64,000 bases of DNA from Saccharopolyspora endophytica (GTDB taxonomy: Bacteria > Actinomycetota > Actinomycetes > Mycobacteriales > Pseudonocardiaceae), in the NCBI RefSeq assembly GCF_018070075.1, contig NZ_JAGPXE010000011.1, positions 124,001 to 188,000 on the forward strand, written 5' to 3'. Position 1 is the stretch's first letter. Each line of letters begins with the position of its first letter. Positions 25,344-33,850 of this stretch are shown here, piece by piece. Both the position numbers and the translations under genes were made by a program. Under the pieces are notes generated by a model. That model was not told the DNA's origin, did not search any database, and saw only the letters and a list, made by a program, of their open reading frames with translations.

Positions 25344-26678
25344 TCAGCGCTCAGCGGCTCCGGGCGCCGCCAGCTCGACGGTCTGCTGCGGTCCGGCGCA
25401 GCAGCCGCCTCCCTGCTCGACCTCGGGCTCGTCGAACAGCCCGGCCCCGCCGCACACCCCGGTCTCCGGCAGGACGAGTTCGACCCGCTCGGCGGACTCG
25501 GTGTCGCCGGCGATCGCGGCGGCCACGCTGCGGACCTGCTCGTAGCCGGTCATCGCCAAGAACGTCGGCGCCCGCCCGTAACTCTTCATGCCGACCACGA
25601 ACACCCCCGGCTCGGGATGAGCCAGCTCCTTGGCCCCGTGCGGGTAGACGGTGCCGCAGGAGTGCACGTTCGGGTCGATCAACGGCGCCAGCGCGGTCGG
25701 AGCCTGCAACACCGGGTCCAGATCCAACCGGATCTCCGAGAGCCAGGACAGATCCGGTCGGAAACCGGTCAACACCACGACCTCGTCGACGGGCTCGCTC
25801 TTGTCCCCCTCGAACGAGGTCAGCACCAAGCCGCCGTCCCCGTCGGTCTCGACCGCCGCGGTGCGAAAACCCGTCACCGCGCGGACGTGCCCGGCATCCA
25901 CCGCCTGCTCGGCGCGCTGCCCCAGCGCCCCGCGCTCGGGCAGCTGGTCGGCCTCGCCACCACCGAAGACATCCCCCGAGCGGCCCCGGCGCAGCACCCA
26001 CACGACCTCCGTGCCCGGCACCTCCTCGGCCAGCGCAGCGAAGGTCACCAACGCGGTCAGGGCCGAGTGACCGCTGCCGACCACCGCGATGCGCTTGCCG
26101 GCGAACCGAGCCCGGACCTGCGCATCGGAGACGTCCGGCACCTCGTAGCTGATCCGGTCACGCGCGGCGCGCTCTCCGGCCGCCGGGAGCCCGTCGCCGC
26201 CCAGCGGGTTCGGACTGCGCCACGTCCCGGAGGCGTCGATCACCGCCCGGGCCGCGATCCGCTCCTCGCCAGCTGCCGTCTCGACGTGCACCGTCAACGG
26301 CTCGGACTCTCGCCCGGCATCCACGACCCGATCCCGGCCGCGGCGAGCCACACCCACCACCCGGGAACCGAAGCGCACCCGCTCACCCAACGCCGCCGCC
26401 AACGGCTGCAGGTACTGCTCAACCCACTCCGCACCTGATGGGTAGCCCTCCGGTTCCGGCGCCTGCCACCCCTGCTGTTCCAGCAACCGGCCCGCGGCCG
26501 GGTCGATCAACTCCGACCACTGCGAGAACAACCGCACGTGCGACCACTCCCGCACCGCACAACCGGCTTCCGACCCAGCCTCCAGCACCAACGGCTGCAG
26601 CCCCCGTTCCACAACCTCCGCCGCAGCCGCCAGACCCACTGGGCCCGCACCCACCACCACAACCGGATTCTCGTCCAC
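25344..26678 (-). CDS. FAD/NAD(P)-dependent oxidoreductase of the arsenic island
   Basis: A 444-residue flavoprotein. VVVVGAGPVGLAAAAEVVE binds FAD at the N terminus, IAVVGSGHSALTALVTF is a second nucleotide motif near residue 190, and the C terminus has SYGRAPTFLAMTGYEQVRSV and a Cys-rich tail GGGCCAGPQQ. It is related to flavin monooxygenases but is clearly distinct from the ArsO-like protein at 23059. The paired cysteines near the end could bind As(III). GTG 26678 follows AAGGGG. It starts a two-gene unit with the MFS carrier and is divergent from arsM across a region with the duplicated promoter/operator. Reaction unknown. Confidence 0.78.
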   Translation of the reverse strand: MDENPVVVVGAGPVGLAAAAEVVERGLQPLVLEAGSEAGCAVREWSHVRLFSQWSELIDPAAGRLLEQQGWQAPEPEGYPSGAEWVEQYLQPLAAALGERVRFGSRVVGVARRGRDRVVDAGRESEPLTVHVETAAGEERIAARAVIDASGTWRSPNPLGGDGLPAAGERAARDRISYEVPDVSDAQVRARFAGKRIAVVGSGHSALTALVTFAALAEEVPGTEVVWVLRRGRSGDVFGGGEADQLPERGALGQRAEQAVDAGHVRAVTGFRTAAVETDGDGGLVLTSFEGDKSEPVDEVVVLTGFRPDLSWLSEIRLDLDPVLQAPTALAPLIDPNVHSCGTVYPHGAKELAHPEPGVFVVGMKSYGRAPTFLAMTGYEQVRSVAAAIAGDTESAERVELVLPETGVCGGAGLFDEPEVEQGGGCCAGPQQTVELAAPGAAER

Positions 26679-26736
26679 GACGATCCCCTTTGCATCGATC
26701 AGCTTCGATGAAGTTACCTCGACTTTATCGACGGGG

Positions 26737-26771
26737 ATCGATTGACGCAAGCATCGATCCGGGTCGATACT
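26737..26771 (+). promoter_or_regulatory. arsM promoter with overlapping operator (copy 1)
   Basis: TTGACG (26742-26747) and GATACT (26766-26771) with an 18-bp spacer form a good vegetative promoter pointing at arsM. ATCGAT half-sites at 26737-26742 and 26753-26758 overlap it symmetrically around TGACGCAAGC. The 35-bp block matches copy 2 (27808-27842) at 29 positions, which argues for one regulator, probably the ArsR-acetyltransferase fusion. The divergent flavoprotein gene may use the same site. Confidence 0.72.
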
Positions 26772-26854
26772 TGGAGAGCGGGGACGAATCGAGCCGACAT
26801 CGATGAGGCCGTTCAGGCGCTTCCGGCGTCGCCGCGGCGAAGAGGGGATCGACG

Positions 26855-27739
26855 ATGAGCGAACAACCTGCAGAGCTGCGCAACACCGTCCGACAGCGCT
26901 ACGCCGCCGCAGCCACGGCAGCCGGCCGAGAGGACACCACCGATGGCTGCTGCGGCCCGGAGCAGGTCGAGGTCGGCGACGGCTTCGGCTCCAGCCTCTA
27001 CGCAGCATCCGAACGCCGCCAGCTGCCCACCGCAGCCATCGCGGCCTCTCTCGGCTGCGGCAATCCGACCGCAGTCGCCGAGCTGGGCGAAGGAGAACGC
27101 GTCCTCGACCTCGGCTCAGGCGGCGGCATCGACGTGCTGCTGTCCGCCCGCCGCGTCGGCCCCACCGGCAAGGCCTACGGCCTGGACATGACCGAGGAAA
27201 TGCTCGCCCTCGCCCTGAGCAACACCGAAAAGGCGGGCGCCACCAACGTCGAATTCCTCAAGGGCACCATCGAGAACATCCCGCTTCCGGCGAACACGAT
27301 CGACGTCGTGATCTCCAACTGCGTCATCAACCTCTCCGTCGACAAGCCCGCCGTGTTCGCCGAAACCTTCCGCGTCCTGACCCCGGGCGGACGCATCGGC
27401 ATCACCGACGTGGTCGCCGAAGACCACCTCAGCTCTCAAGAACGGGCCGACCGCGGCTCCTACGTCGGCTGCATCGCCGGATCCCTCACCTTCGCCGAGT
27501 ACCGCGAACAGCTACGGGCAGCGGGTTTCACCGATGTCGAGATCACCTCAACACACCAGGTCGCCGACCTCATGCACTCGGCGATCATTCGCGCCACCAA
27601 ACCTGCCATGCCGGAAGCAGAGGACGCCTGCTGCGGCGTGACCGCGTGCTGCACCACCGCAGAACAGTCCGCCGACCCGCGAACCACGATCACCGAGGCC
27701 AAAGACGCCGCAGGCTGCGCCTGCCGGGACGCCCACTGA
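26855..27739 (+). CDS. arsM: Arsenite S-adenosylmethionine methyltransferase
   Basis: A 294-residue ArsM. The SAM motif is VLDLGSGGGIDVLLSARRVG, and the three cysteines used for As(III) binding are at C68 (LGCGNP), C156 (SNCVINLS) and C206 (VGCIAGS). It methylates arsenite to mono- and dimethyl forms. The N-terminal DGCCGPEQ and the C-terminal tail with several CC pairs (EDACCGVTACC, GCACRD) add cysteines beyond the core, as in many ArsM proteins. ATG 26855 follows GAGGGGA. It is led by the copy 1 promoter and followed after 109 bp by the ArsR fusion gene with its own promoter. Confidence 0.93.
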   Translation: MSEQPAELRNTVRQRYAAAATAAGREDTTDGCCGPEQVEVGDGFGSSLYAASERRQLPTAAIAASLGCGNPTAVAELGEGERVLDLGSGGGIDVLLSARRVGPTGKAYGLDMTEEMLALALSNTEKAGATNVEFLKGTIENIPLPANTIDVVISNCVINLSVDKPAVFAETFRVLTPGGRIGITDVVAEDHLSSQERADRGSYVGCIAGSLTFAEYREQLRAAGFTDVEITSTHQVADLMHSAIIRATKPAMPEAEDACCGVTACCTTAEQSADPRTTITEAKDAAGCACRDAH

Positions 27740-27807
27740 GCCAAGGTCGCAAGCCGACCCCACTGAGCGTGATCTAGGGCTGGCGGAAGTCGGGTTCATC
27801 GATGTGA

Positions 27808-27842
27808 ATCGATTGACTAAACCATCGATGTGCGTCGATACT
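27808..27842 (+). promoter_or_regulatory. Promoter/operator copy 2, next to a likely leaderless start
   Basis: TTGACT (27813-27818), an 18-bp spacer and GATACT (27837-27842), with ATCGAT at 27808-27813 and 27824-27829. The -10 ends six bases before the ATG at 27849, so the transcript should begin at or next to the start codon. Twenty-nine of 35 positions equal copy 1. Confidence 0.72.
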
Positions 27843-27848
27843 CAGGGC

Positions 27849-28688
27849 ATGACGACGACGGCTCCTGAGACCGGACTGCTGCCCGCCGAGAACGCGGCCA
27901 CCTACGCCGAGTGGTTCGCGTGCCTGGCCGAACCGACCCGCGTCCGCCTGCTGCACGCCGTGGCGGCGGCAGGCACGATCAGCGTGGGCACCTTGACCGA
28001 CCAGCTCGGCATCAGCCAGTCCACCTGCTCGCACCACGTGCGCAAGCTCGCCGACGTCGGGTTCGTGCTGCTGCACAAGGAACGCACCACCACCTTCGTC
28101 TCGGTCAACACCGCCTGCTGCACCGGCCTGCCGCACGCCGCCGACGCGGTCATGGGCGTCGTCGCCCGCCCGTGCTGCCCGGACGACCTCCCCGAGGACG
28201 TCACGATCCGGCAGCTGGAATCCCGCGACTGGGCGGACGTGCGTCGCATCTACGCCGAAGGCATCGCCACCGGCAACGCCACCTTCGAAACCGACGTCCC
28301 GGCCCGCAAGTCGCTGGAGGCCAAGTGGCTGCCGGACCACCGGTGGGTCGCCGAGGTCGACGGGCGGGTCGCCGGGTGGGCCGCCGCGACTCCCGCGTCC
28401 CACCGGGACTGCTACTCGGGCGTGGCGGAAACCTCGGTCTACGTCGGCGAGGACTTCCGCGGGCGCGGCGTCGGAAAAGCGTTGCTGCACAAGCAGGTCA
28501 CCGCCGCCGACGCCGACGGCCTGTGGACGCTGCAAACCTCGATCTTCCCGGAGAACCGGGCCAGCATCGCCCTGCACTACTCCGCCGGCTTCCGCACCGT
28601 CGGACTGCGCGAACGCATCGCCCAGCACCACGGCGTCTGGCGCGACACCGTCTTCCTCGAACGCCGCCGCACCTGCGACGACGACTGA
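27849..28688 (+). CDS. ArsR repressor fused to GNAT acetyltransferase (ArsN1-like)
   Basis: A 279-residue two-domain protein. Residues about 15-110 are an ArsR-type winged HTH (VGTLTDQLGISQSTCSHHVR) with cysteine pairs at C90/C91 and C109/C110 as likely arsenite ligands. Residues about 118-272 are a GNAT domain similar to phosphinothricin acetyltransferases, with the acetyl-CoA motif EDFRGRGVGKALLHK and FPENRASIALHYSAGF. Such domains in ars clusters are called ArsN and acetylate the amino group of arsinothricin, an organoarsenical antibiotic. ATG 27849 lies six bases after the -10 element, so translation is probably leaderless. It probably controls itself and arsM through the two 35-bp operators. 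Confidence 0.85.
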   Translation: MTTTAPETGLLPAENAATYAEWFACLAEPTRVRLLHAVAAAGTISVGTLTDQLGISQSTCSHHVRKLADVGFVLLHKERTTTFVSVNTACCTGLPHAADAVMGVVARPCCPDDLPEDVTIRQLESRDWADVRRIYAEGIATGNATFETDVPARKSLEAKWLPDHRWVAEVDGRVAGWAAATPASHRDCYSGVAETSVYVGEDFRGRGVGKALLHKQVTAADADGLWTLQTSIFPENRASIALHYSAGFRTVGLRERIAQHHGVWRDTVFLERRRTCDDD

Positions 28689-28705
28689 CCCGTCGTCCGG
28701 TCAGT
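28684..28705. terminator. Small hairpin between convergent genes
   Basis: ACTGACC (28684-28690) and GGTCAGT (28699-28705) form a 7-bp stem with an eight-nt loop. It overlaps the stop of the ArsR fusion gene and lies before the end of the converging esterase gene, closing the arsenic island. Confidence 0.45.
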
Positions 28706-28753
28706 GCGAGCCGTACGCCCCGGGTCGATCGAGGCGCGCTCGTCACGGCAGGG

Positions 28754-30193
28754 TCACCACATCGAAAGGTCGCGGGAGGTGGTGGTTTCCGACACCGCGT
28801 CGAAGCGACGGATCCTGCGCTGCGCGCCGAACCGCGGCCAGCCGGGATCGCCGGTGGTCGCGAAAGACACCCACGCCCCGTGCATCTCCGTCGCCAACCC
28901 CGCCGGCGGTTCACCCGCACCCAGCAGCGCCTGCGGTCCCCGCAACATCGGGAGGTCGAGCAGGTCGAAGACGAACGGGAGCTCGACCGAATGCGCCGCG
29001 CCGAGCCGCCCGCCCACAGCGGTTGAGCGCCAGGCGAACTCGTAGACGTGCGCGTTGCCGCGAGCGTCGGCCAACTTGCGGCCACCGGCGGTGAACATGG
29101 CGTCGCCGAGGATCGCGGCGCGCAGCTGCCCGTGAACGGCACCCGGGCGTTGCGCCCGGTAGGCCGCGACGAGCGCGTCCGGATCCCGGTGCACGCGTGC
29201 GGCCAGATCCCGCACGTCCTCGGCGGTCGACGTCCCCAGCTCGCCCTGCGGAGCGAGGTAGAGGTTGCCCTCCTCGGCGTTGGACCCCACCAGCAGGTCC
29301 ACCTCGGCCACGTCGCTCTCGGCGGGCTGGCGCTCCAGCACCACGTCGAACGGGGTGAGCCCGACCAGCGGGTCGAACTCAGCCCCTGTTCGCAGGTCCA
29401 GGCCGGTGAGCCCGGGCATGACCTCGACGAGCCGCTCATCGGGGACGGCGCTGAAGCCCGCCACCGTCGGATCGACGCCGAGCGCGGAGGCCGCCGCACG
29501 GGTCACCACCGCAGCCTGGTTCGGCGAGAACGCGCCGGTCCCGCTGCCGCTCTGCACGATCGCGCGGCGGAACAGCCCGGTGGCGTCGTCGGTCGCCAGC
29601 AGCGCCGCGACGAGCGTGGCACCGGCGGACTGGCCGACCAGCGTGAGGTTGCCGGGGTCACCCCCGAAGGCGTCGGCGTTGTCCTGCACCCACCGCAAAG
29701 CGGCGATGACGTCGAGCAATCCCCGATTGCGCGGCGCGCCGGGCACATCCAGGAATCCCGGGATCCCCAGCCGGTAGTTGAGGGTCACCAGGACCACGCC
29801 GTCGCGGGCGAAGGCGGTGCCGTCGTGCAGTGGTGAGCGGTTCGAGCCGGCGACGAACCCGCCACCGTGCACGAACACCATCACCGGGCGGCGCTCGGCG
29901 TGCTGCGGTGACCAGACGTTGACCGTGAGGTAGTCCTCGCCGCGGACCCAGCCGGGCCCGAAGAACGGCGACATGTCCAGGGTGGCGAACCCGTCCCGGC
30001 GCGGTTGCGGCGCGGTGGGCCCGGGCCGGGTCGCGTCGCGAACCCCCGGCCAGCCGCGATGCGGTTCCGGAGCTGCGAACCGGCCGGTACCGCGCGGCGG
30101 CGCGGCGTACGGGATGTCCAGGAAGCGCCGCACACCACCGCTGGTGCTGCCGCGGACCGCTCCCCCGGTGGTCGTCAGGGTGACATCAGGCAT
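28754..30193 (-). CDS. Type B carboxylesterase
   Basis: A 479-residue carboxylesterase/lipase of the alpha/beta hydrolase fold. The catalytic Ser is S189 in GQSAGA, the acid is E308 in GSNAEEGNLY and the histidine is H401 in GAAHSVELPF; VFVHGGGFVAGS forms the oxyanion hole. There is no signal peptide, so it is cytoplasmic. The length is near normal for actinobacterial type B esterases. ATG 30193 overlaps the end of the upstream metallo-hydrolase gene by eight bases, so the two are coupled. Substrate unknown. Confidence 0.9.
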   Translation of the reverse strand: MPDVTLTTTGGAVRGSTSGGVRRFLDIPYAAPPRGTGRFAAPEPHRGWPGVRDATRPGPTAPQPRRDGFATLDMSPFFGPGWVRGEDYLTVNVWSPQHAERRPVMVFVHGGGFVAGSNRSPLHDGTAFARDGVVLVTLNYRLGIPGFLDVPGAPRNRGLLDVIAALRWVQDNADAFGGDPGNLTLVGQSAGATLVAALLATDDATGLFRRAIVQSGSGTGAFSPNQAAVVTRAAASALGVDPTVAGFSAVPDERLVEVMPGLTGLDLRTGAEFDPLVGLTPFDVVLERQPAESDVAEVDLLVGSNAEEGNLYLAPQGELGTSTAEDVRDLAARVHRDPDALVAAYRAQRPGAVHGQLRAAILGDAMFTAGGRKLADARGNAHVYEFAWRSTAVGGRLGAAHSVELPFVFDLLDLPMLRGPQALLGAGEPPAGLATEMHGAWVSFATTGDPGWPRFGAQRRIRRFDAVSETTTSRDLSMW

Positions 30194-31109
30194 CGGCGTG
30201 CTCCTGTCCGATCCGGTCGAACGGTGCCCACTCCTTGATGGCGAACTTCTCGCCCTCGCGCACGACTTCGGCGCCGCCGTGGCCACCGAGGTGCGCGGGC
30301 AGCACCAGCGTGTTGGTGTCGGCGGCCTGGCTCAGCAACCGGCGGCGGGTGGACCGGGCCTCGACCGGGTCTTCGCAGAAGCAGCTGTTGGCGTCGGGCT
30401 CGACGAATTGCGCAGCGGTGTGCAGCAGATCTCCGACCAGCAGCGCCCGGTCGGTGCCGGACTCCACGCTCAGCACGGAGGATCCGGGGGTGTGCCCCGG
30501 TGCGAGGAACAGGCGCAGGTCGTCGTCGATGACGTGCTCGTCCTCCCACAGCAGGGTCTGCCCGGCTCGGAACACCGGGGCGACGCTGTCGGCGAACACG
30601 TTCTCGCTGCCGCTGCCCAGTGCGGGGTCGTGACCGTCCGCGGGGTTCCAGAAGTCGAAGTCCGCGCGCGGCACCAGGTAGGTGGCGTTGGGAAAGGTGG
30701 GCACCCAATCGCCGTCCTGCAGCCGGGTGTTCCAGCCGACGTGGTCGACGTGCAGGTGGGTGTTGACCACCAGGTCGACGTCCTCGGGCTGGACCCCGGC
30801 GCGCGCGAGGTTGCCGAGGAAGTCGGTCTCGAGGCCGTGCCACACCGGGGCGTTCGGCCGCTGCTTGTGGTTGCCGACACCGGTGTCGACCAGGATCGTC
30901 TTGCCACCGCTGCGCAGCAGCCAGGTCTGGATGGCGCACACGCACACGTTCGCGGCGGGGTCGATGAAGTCCGGGACCAGCCACGGCTCGTGGGCCCGCC
31001 AGGTCCGCTCCGGCACGTCGGGGAAGAAATCGGCGGGCGCTATCTCGACCGATCCGTAGTACTCGACGACTCGGGTGATGGTGACATCACCCAGCGCGAT
31101 CTCCTGCAT
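30186..31109 (-). CDS. MBL-fold metallo-hydrolase
   Basis: A 307-residue metallo-beta-lactamase-fold protein with the zinc motif THLHVDHVGWN, a second ligand in APGHTPGSS, DLLHTAAQF and a C-terminal PAHLGGHGG. The fold hydrolyses lactones, thioesters and related bonds. Its length and spacing resemble lactonase-type members. It heads a coupled pair with the carboxylesterase, which suggests two-step hydrolysis of one ester or lactone. An XRE regulator is divergent, with a palindrome in the gap. ATG 31109 has GGAG upstream. Confidence 0.88.
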   Translation of the reverse strand: MQEIALGDVTITRVVEYYGSVEIAPADFFPDVPERTWRAHEPWLVPDFIDPAANVCVCAIQTWLLRSGGKTILVDTGVGNHKQRPNAPVWHGLETDFLGNLARAGVQPEDVDLVVNTHLHVDHVGWNTRLQDGDWVPTFPNATYLVPRADFDFWNPADGHDPALGSGSENVFADSVAPVFRAGQTLLWEDEHVIDDDLRLFLAPGHTPGSSVLSVESGTDRALLVGDLLHTAAQFVEPDANSCFCEDPVEARSTRRRLLSQAADTNTLVLPAHLGGHGGAEVVREGEKFAIKEWAPFDRIGQEHADA

Positions 31110-31188
31110 GGTTGCTCCGCTCGTTGAGGGGTCTCGCCCAATCTGCGCGTCGGAGCGACCGGTGAACCAGCCTCGGCGGTGCCTACCA

Positions 31189-31201
31189 CTGACAGTGTCA
31201 G
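31189..31201. promoter_or_regulatory. Candidate operator of the XRE regulator
   Basis: CTGACAGTGTCAG is a perfect 13-bp palindrome in the 125-bp gap between the divergent metallo-hydrolase and MmyB-like regulator genes. It lies 34 bp before the regulator start and 80 bp before the hydrolase start, a fitting place to control both. Confidence 0.55.
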
Positions 31202-31234
31202 GCTCGTCGTCGGCGCCGAGGGCATAGTGGGGAC

Positions 31235-32143
31235 ATGAGCAGGTCCGGACACCTCGGCGAGTTCCTACGATCCCGGCGGGCTCGCCTGCAACCCGCAGAC
31301 GTCGGGCTGATCACCCCGCTCGGACGCCGCCGAGTCACCGGGCTGCGGCGCGAGGAGCTCGCCCAGCTCGCCGGCGTCAGCGTCTCGTACTACACGCGGC
31401 TGGAGCAGAACCACTCGGTCAACGCCTCCGATGGGGTGCTCGACGCGCTGGCCACGGCACTGCGCCTGGACGACCACGAGCGCGCTTACCTGCGCGAACT
31501 CGCCGCCCCGCGCCCGCGCCAGCGCAAGCGCCCACCGGTCGAGCGCGTCAACGGACTCACTCGCGAGCTGCTGCGGTCGCTGGAGGGCGTGCCCGCGCTG
31601 GTCGTCGGGCGGCGCACCGACGTGCTGGCGTGGAACCCCCTGGGCCACGCGCTGCTGGCCGGGCACATCGACCCGACGGCACCGGAGCGACCGGGCGATC
31701 GCCCGAACCTGGTCCGGATGCTGTTCCTGGACCCGCACACCCGCGAGCTCTACCGGGACTGGGACCGCAAAGCACGCGGACTGGTGGCCAGCCTCCGGCT
31801 CAGGGCGGGCCGACACCCCGACGACGCATTGCTGGCCTCGCTGGTCGGCGAGCTGTCAGTGAAGTGCCCGGAGTTCGTCGCGATGTGGGGCGACCACCGC
31901 GTCAAACCCTGCGAAGGCGACTCCTTCCGGCTGCACCACCCGCTGGTCGGCGAGCTCACCATCACCCAGCAGAGCCTCCAGCTCAACCACTCACCGGAAC
32001 AGTCCATCGTCGTGGTCACCACCGAACAGCCATCCGGTTCCGCGGACACCCTGCAACTGCTCCGCCAGCTCGTTCCAGCGGACCGCCCCGGGAAAGCCGC
32101 TGACGCACAACCGATTCCCACCCGCGACGCAGCGGACGCCTGA
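31235..32143 (+). CDS. XRE family regulator, MmyB-like
   Basis: A 302-residue protein with an N-terminal HTH (RVTGLRREELAQLAGVSVSY then YTRLEQNHSVNAS) and a C-terminal MmyB-like ligand domain (VVGRRTDVLAWNPLGHALL, VRMLFLDPHTRELYRDWD, CPEFVAMWGDHRV). MmyB-like regulators are common in actinomycetes next to dehydrogenase or hydrolase genes; their ligand pocket is PAS-like and may bind a fatty acid. It is divergent from the metallo-hydrolase and esterase genes, which it most likely controls. ATG 31235 is preceded by only a weak ribosome binding site. Confidence 0.9.
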   Translation: MSRSGHLGEFLRSRRARLQPADVGLITPLGRRRVTGLRREELAQLAGVSVSYYTRLEQNHSVNASDGVLDALATALRLDDHERAYLRELAAPRPRQRKRPPVERVNGLTRELLRSLEGVPALVVGRRTDVLAWNPLGHALLAGHIDPTAPERPGDRPNLVRMLFLDPHTRELYRDWDRKARGLVASLRLRAGRHPDDALLASLVGELSVKCPEFVAMWGDHRVKPCEGDSFRLHHPLVGELTITQQSLQLNHSPEQSIVVVTTEQPSGSADTLQLLRQLVPADRPGKAADAQPIPTRDAADA

Positions 32144-32430
32144 CGAGGCAACCGCGGATTTCGTCGGGAAGGACCGCGGTGATCTGCTGCTCGGCTTGCC
32201 CCACAGCCTGAGCGAACAGTGGACGCGGGGTCGTGGACTGGCTATTTCGTCATGCCGGTGACCTTAGGAGACCCCACCGACCGTGTGCCGACACAAGATC
32301 GCACCGTGAACGGATGCCTCATGCGCGCCATCGCGATCGCACAGGCGATCACCTCAACCGCCAGGACCGAGACAACCTACCTCCACCTGGACGTCACTTT
32401 CCGGACACCGTGGTCGGATGCGCTCTCCGC

Positions 32431-33495
32431 ATGATGAAGACGTGCGCTCCGGGCGTGGTGCTCGCCACGAGTTTGCTGGTGGCTGCGCAGCCAGCCGCCG
32501 CGGACGACGGACAGGTCGAGTTGGTCGGCGAAACGACGCTGCCCCACGCCATGCAGTTCAACGGCACGACGGTAGGTGGCCTGTCCGGCCTGGACTACGA
32601 CCCGAGAACCGGCCAATGGGTCGTGATCAGCGACGATCGTTCGGAGCGGCACCCTGCGCGGTACTACACCGCTGATTTCGACGGCACGCGGTTCGAGCTG
32701 ACCGGCACCCGCCCGCTGCTACGCCCGGACGGCACGACCTACCCGGCGGGATCGGTCGATCCCGAAGACATCCGCTGGGACCCTCTGGCCGAGGGCTTCT
32801 GGTGGACCAGCGAAGGGGATCGCGGTGCGCAGCTGATCGACCCGTCGATCCGCAGTGCCGGTACCGACGGCAGCTTCACCCACGACCTCCCGCTACCAGC
32901 CAACCTGCGCATGGCGCCAACGACCGGACCCAAGCGGAACGAGGTCCTGGAAGGCCTGACCTTCGCAGCCGGCGGCACCGAGGTGGTCACCGCCATGGAA
33001 GGACCGCTGCTCCAGGACGGCGAGTCGCCGACCACCGAGCACGGCGCGCTGTCCCGACTCACCACGCAGTCGCGGACCGGATCCGTACTCGCCCAGCACG
33101 CCTACCCGCTCGACCCGGTGTTCGCCGCCTCCCCGACCGGTGGCTACGCCAACAACGGCGCGACCGCGGTCCTGGCTGACCAGGGCGACCAGCACCTGGT
33201 GCTGGAACGCGCATTCGTCAGCGGAGTCGGCAACTCGATCCGGATCTACCGAGTTGACACCCGCGCCGCTACCGACGTGCAACACGTCGAGTCCCTGACC
33301 GGCACCGATGTCCAACCGGCCCGCAAGGAACTGCTGGTCGATCTCGCCGACCTGGCCCCGAGCACGATCGACAACATCGAGGGAATGACCTGGGGACCAC
33401 GCCTTCCCGACGGCCGCCGCAGCTTGGTCTTGATCAGCGACGACAACTTCTCCCCCGACCAGACCACACAGATCCTCACGCTGGCGATGAAGTAG
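32431..33495 (+). CDS. Secreted phytase-like esterase protein
   Basis: A 354-residue protein with a Sec signal (MKTCAPGVVLATSLLVAAQ then PAAADD) and the pattern of the esterase-like activity of phytase family: GGLSGLDYDPRTGQWVVISD near the start, GSVDPEDIRWDPLAEGFWWT, NEVLEGLTFAAGGTEVV and DNIEGMTWGPRLPDGRRSLV near the end. This is a propeller family that contains alkaline phosphatases and phytases, so it could release phosphate outside the cell. Two adjacent ATGs exist (32431, 32434). The 288 bp before it hold no gene that I can support. No partner gene is evident. Confidence 0.82.
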   Translation: MMKTCAPGVVLATSLLVAAQPAAADDGQVELVGETTLPHAMQFNGTTVGGLSGLDYDPRTGQWVVISDDRSERHPARYYTADFDGTRFELTGTRPLLRPDGTTYPAGSVDPEDIRWDPLAEGFWWTSEGDRGAQLIDPSIRSAGTDGSFTHDLPLPANLRMAPTTGPKRNEVLEGLTFAAGGTEVVTAMEGPLLQDGESPTTEHGALSRLTTQSRTGSVLAQHAYPLDPVFAASPTGGYANNGATAVLADQGDQHLVLERAFVSGVGNSIRIYRVDTRAATDVQHVESLTGTDVQPARKELLVDLADLAPSTIDNIEGMTWGPRLPDGRRSLVLISDDNFSPDQTTQILTLAMK

Positions 33496-33850
33496 CGGTA
33501 CCGGCCCGCGCGACGGCGTTGCCCGGTCGGGACAGCGCGATTCGAAACCACTAGCCCGCACCCCCGGCGATCCCGCGCCTTCTCGAGCTCGTTCACGAGG
33601 AAGCGCTGCGTGCGCCCGTGCCGTGGACTTCCACCGCACAACCGCGCGATTCGCACGGTCGCGGTGCCGCCGCGGAGCCGTGCGCGTTCGGTGGCGCCGG
33701 AGCTGCGGACGGGGTTAACGTGCCTGGTGGTTCTCACAGCGAACACACAAAGGGAGCTGTGGAGTGGCCGTGAGCGAGGAGAGCGCACGCCCTCCCGACT
33801 CGCGGCCACGAGTCACGACCACCGCGGGTGCGTTGACGAGGAGCACGACG
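33496..33850. other. Intergenic region before the MmcQ/YjbR gene
   Basis: About 355 bp between two plus-strand genes. GTTAAC near 33714 and a run GAACACACAAAGGGAG near 33740 look promoter- or leader-like, but I cannot place a clear -10/-35 pair. No hairpin of note and no gene were seen. Confidence 0.3.
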
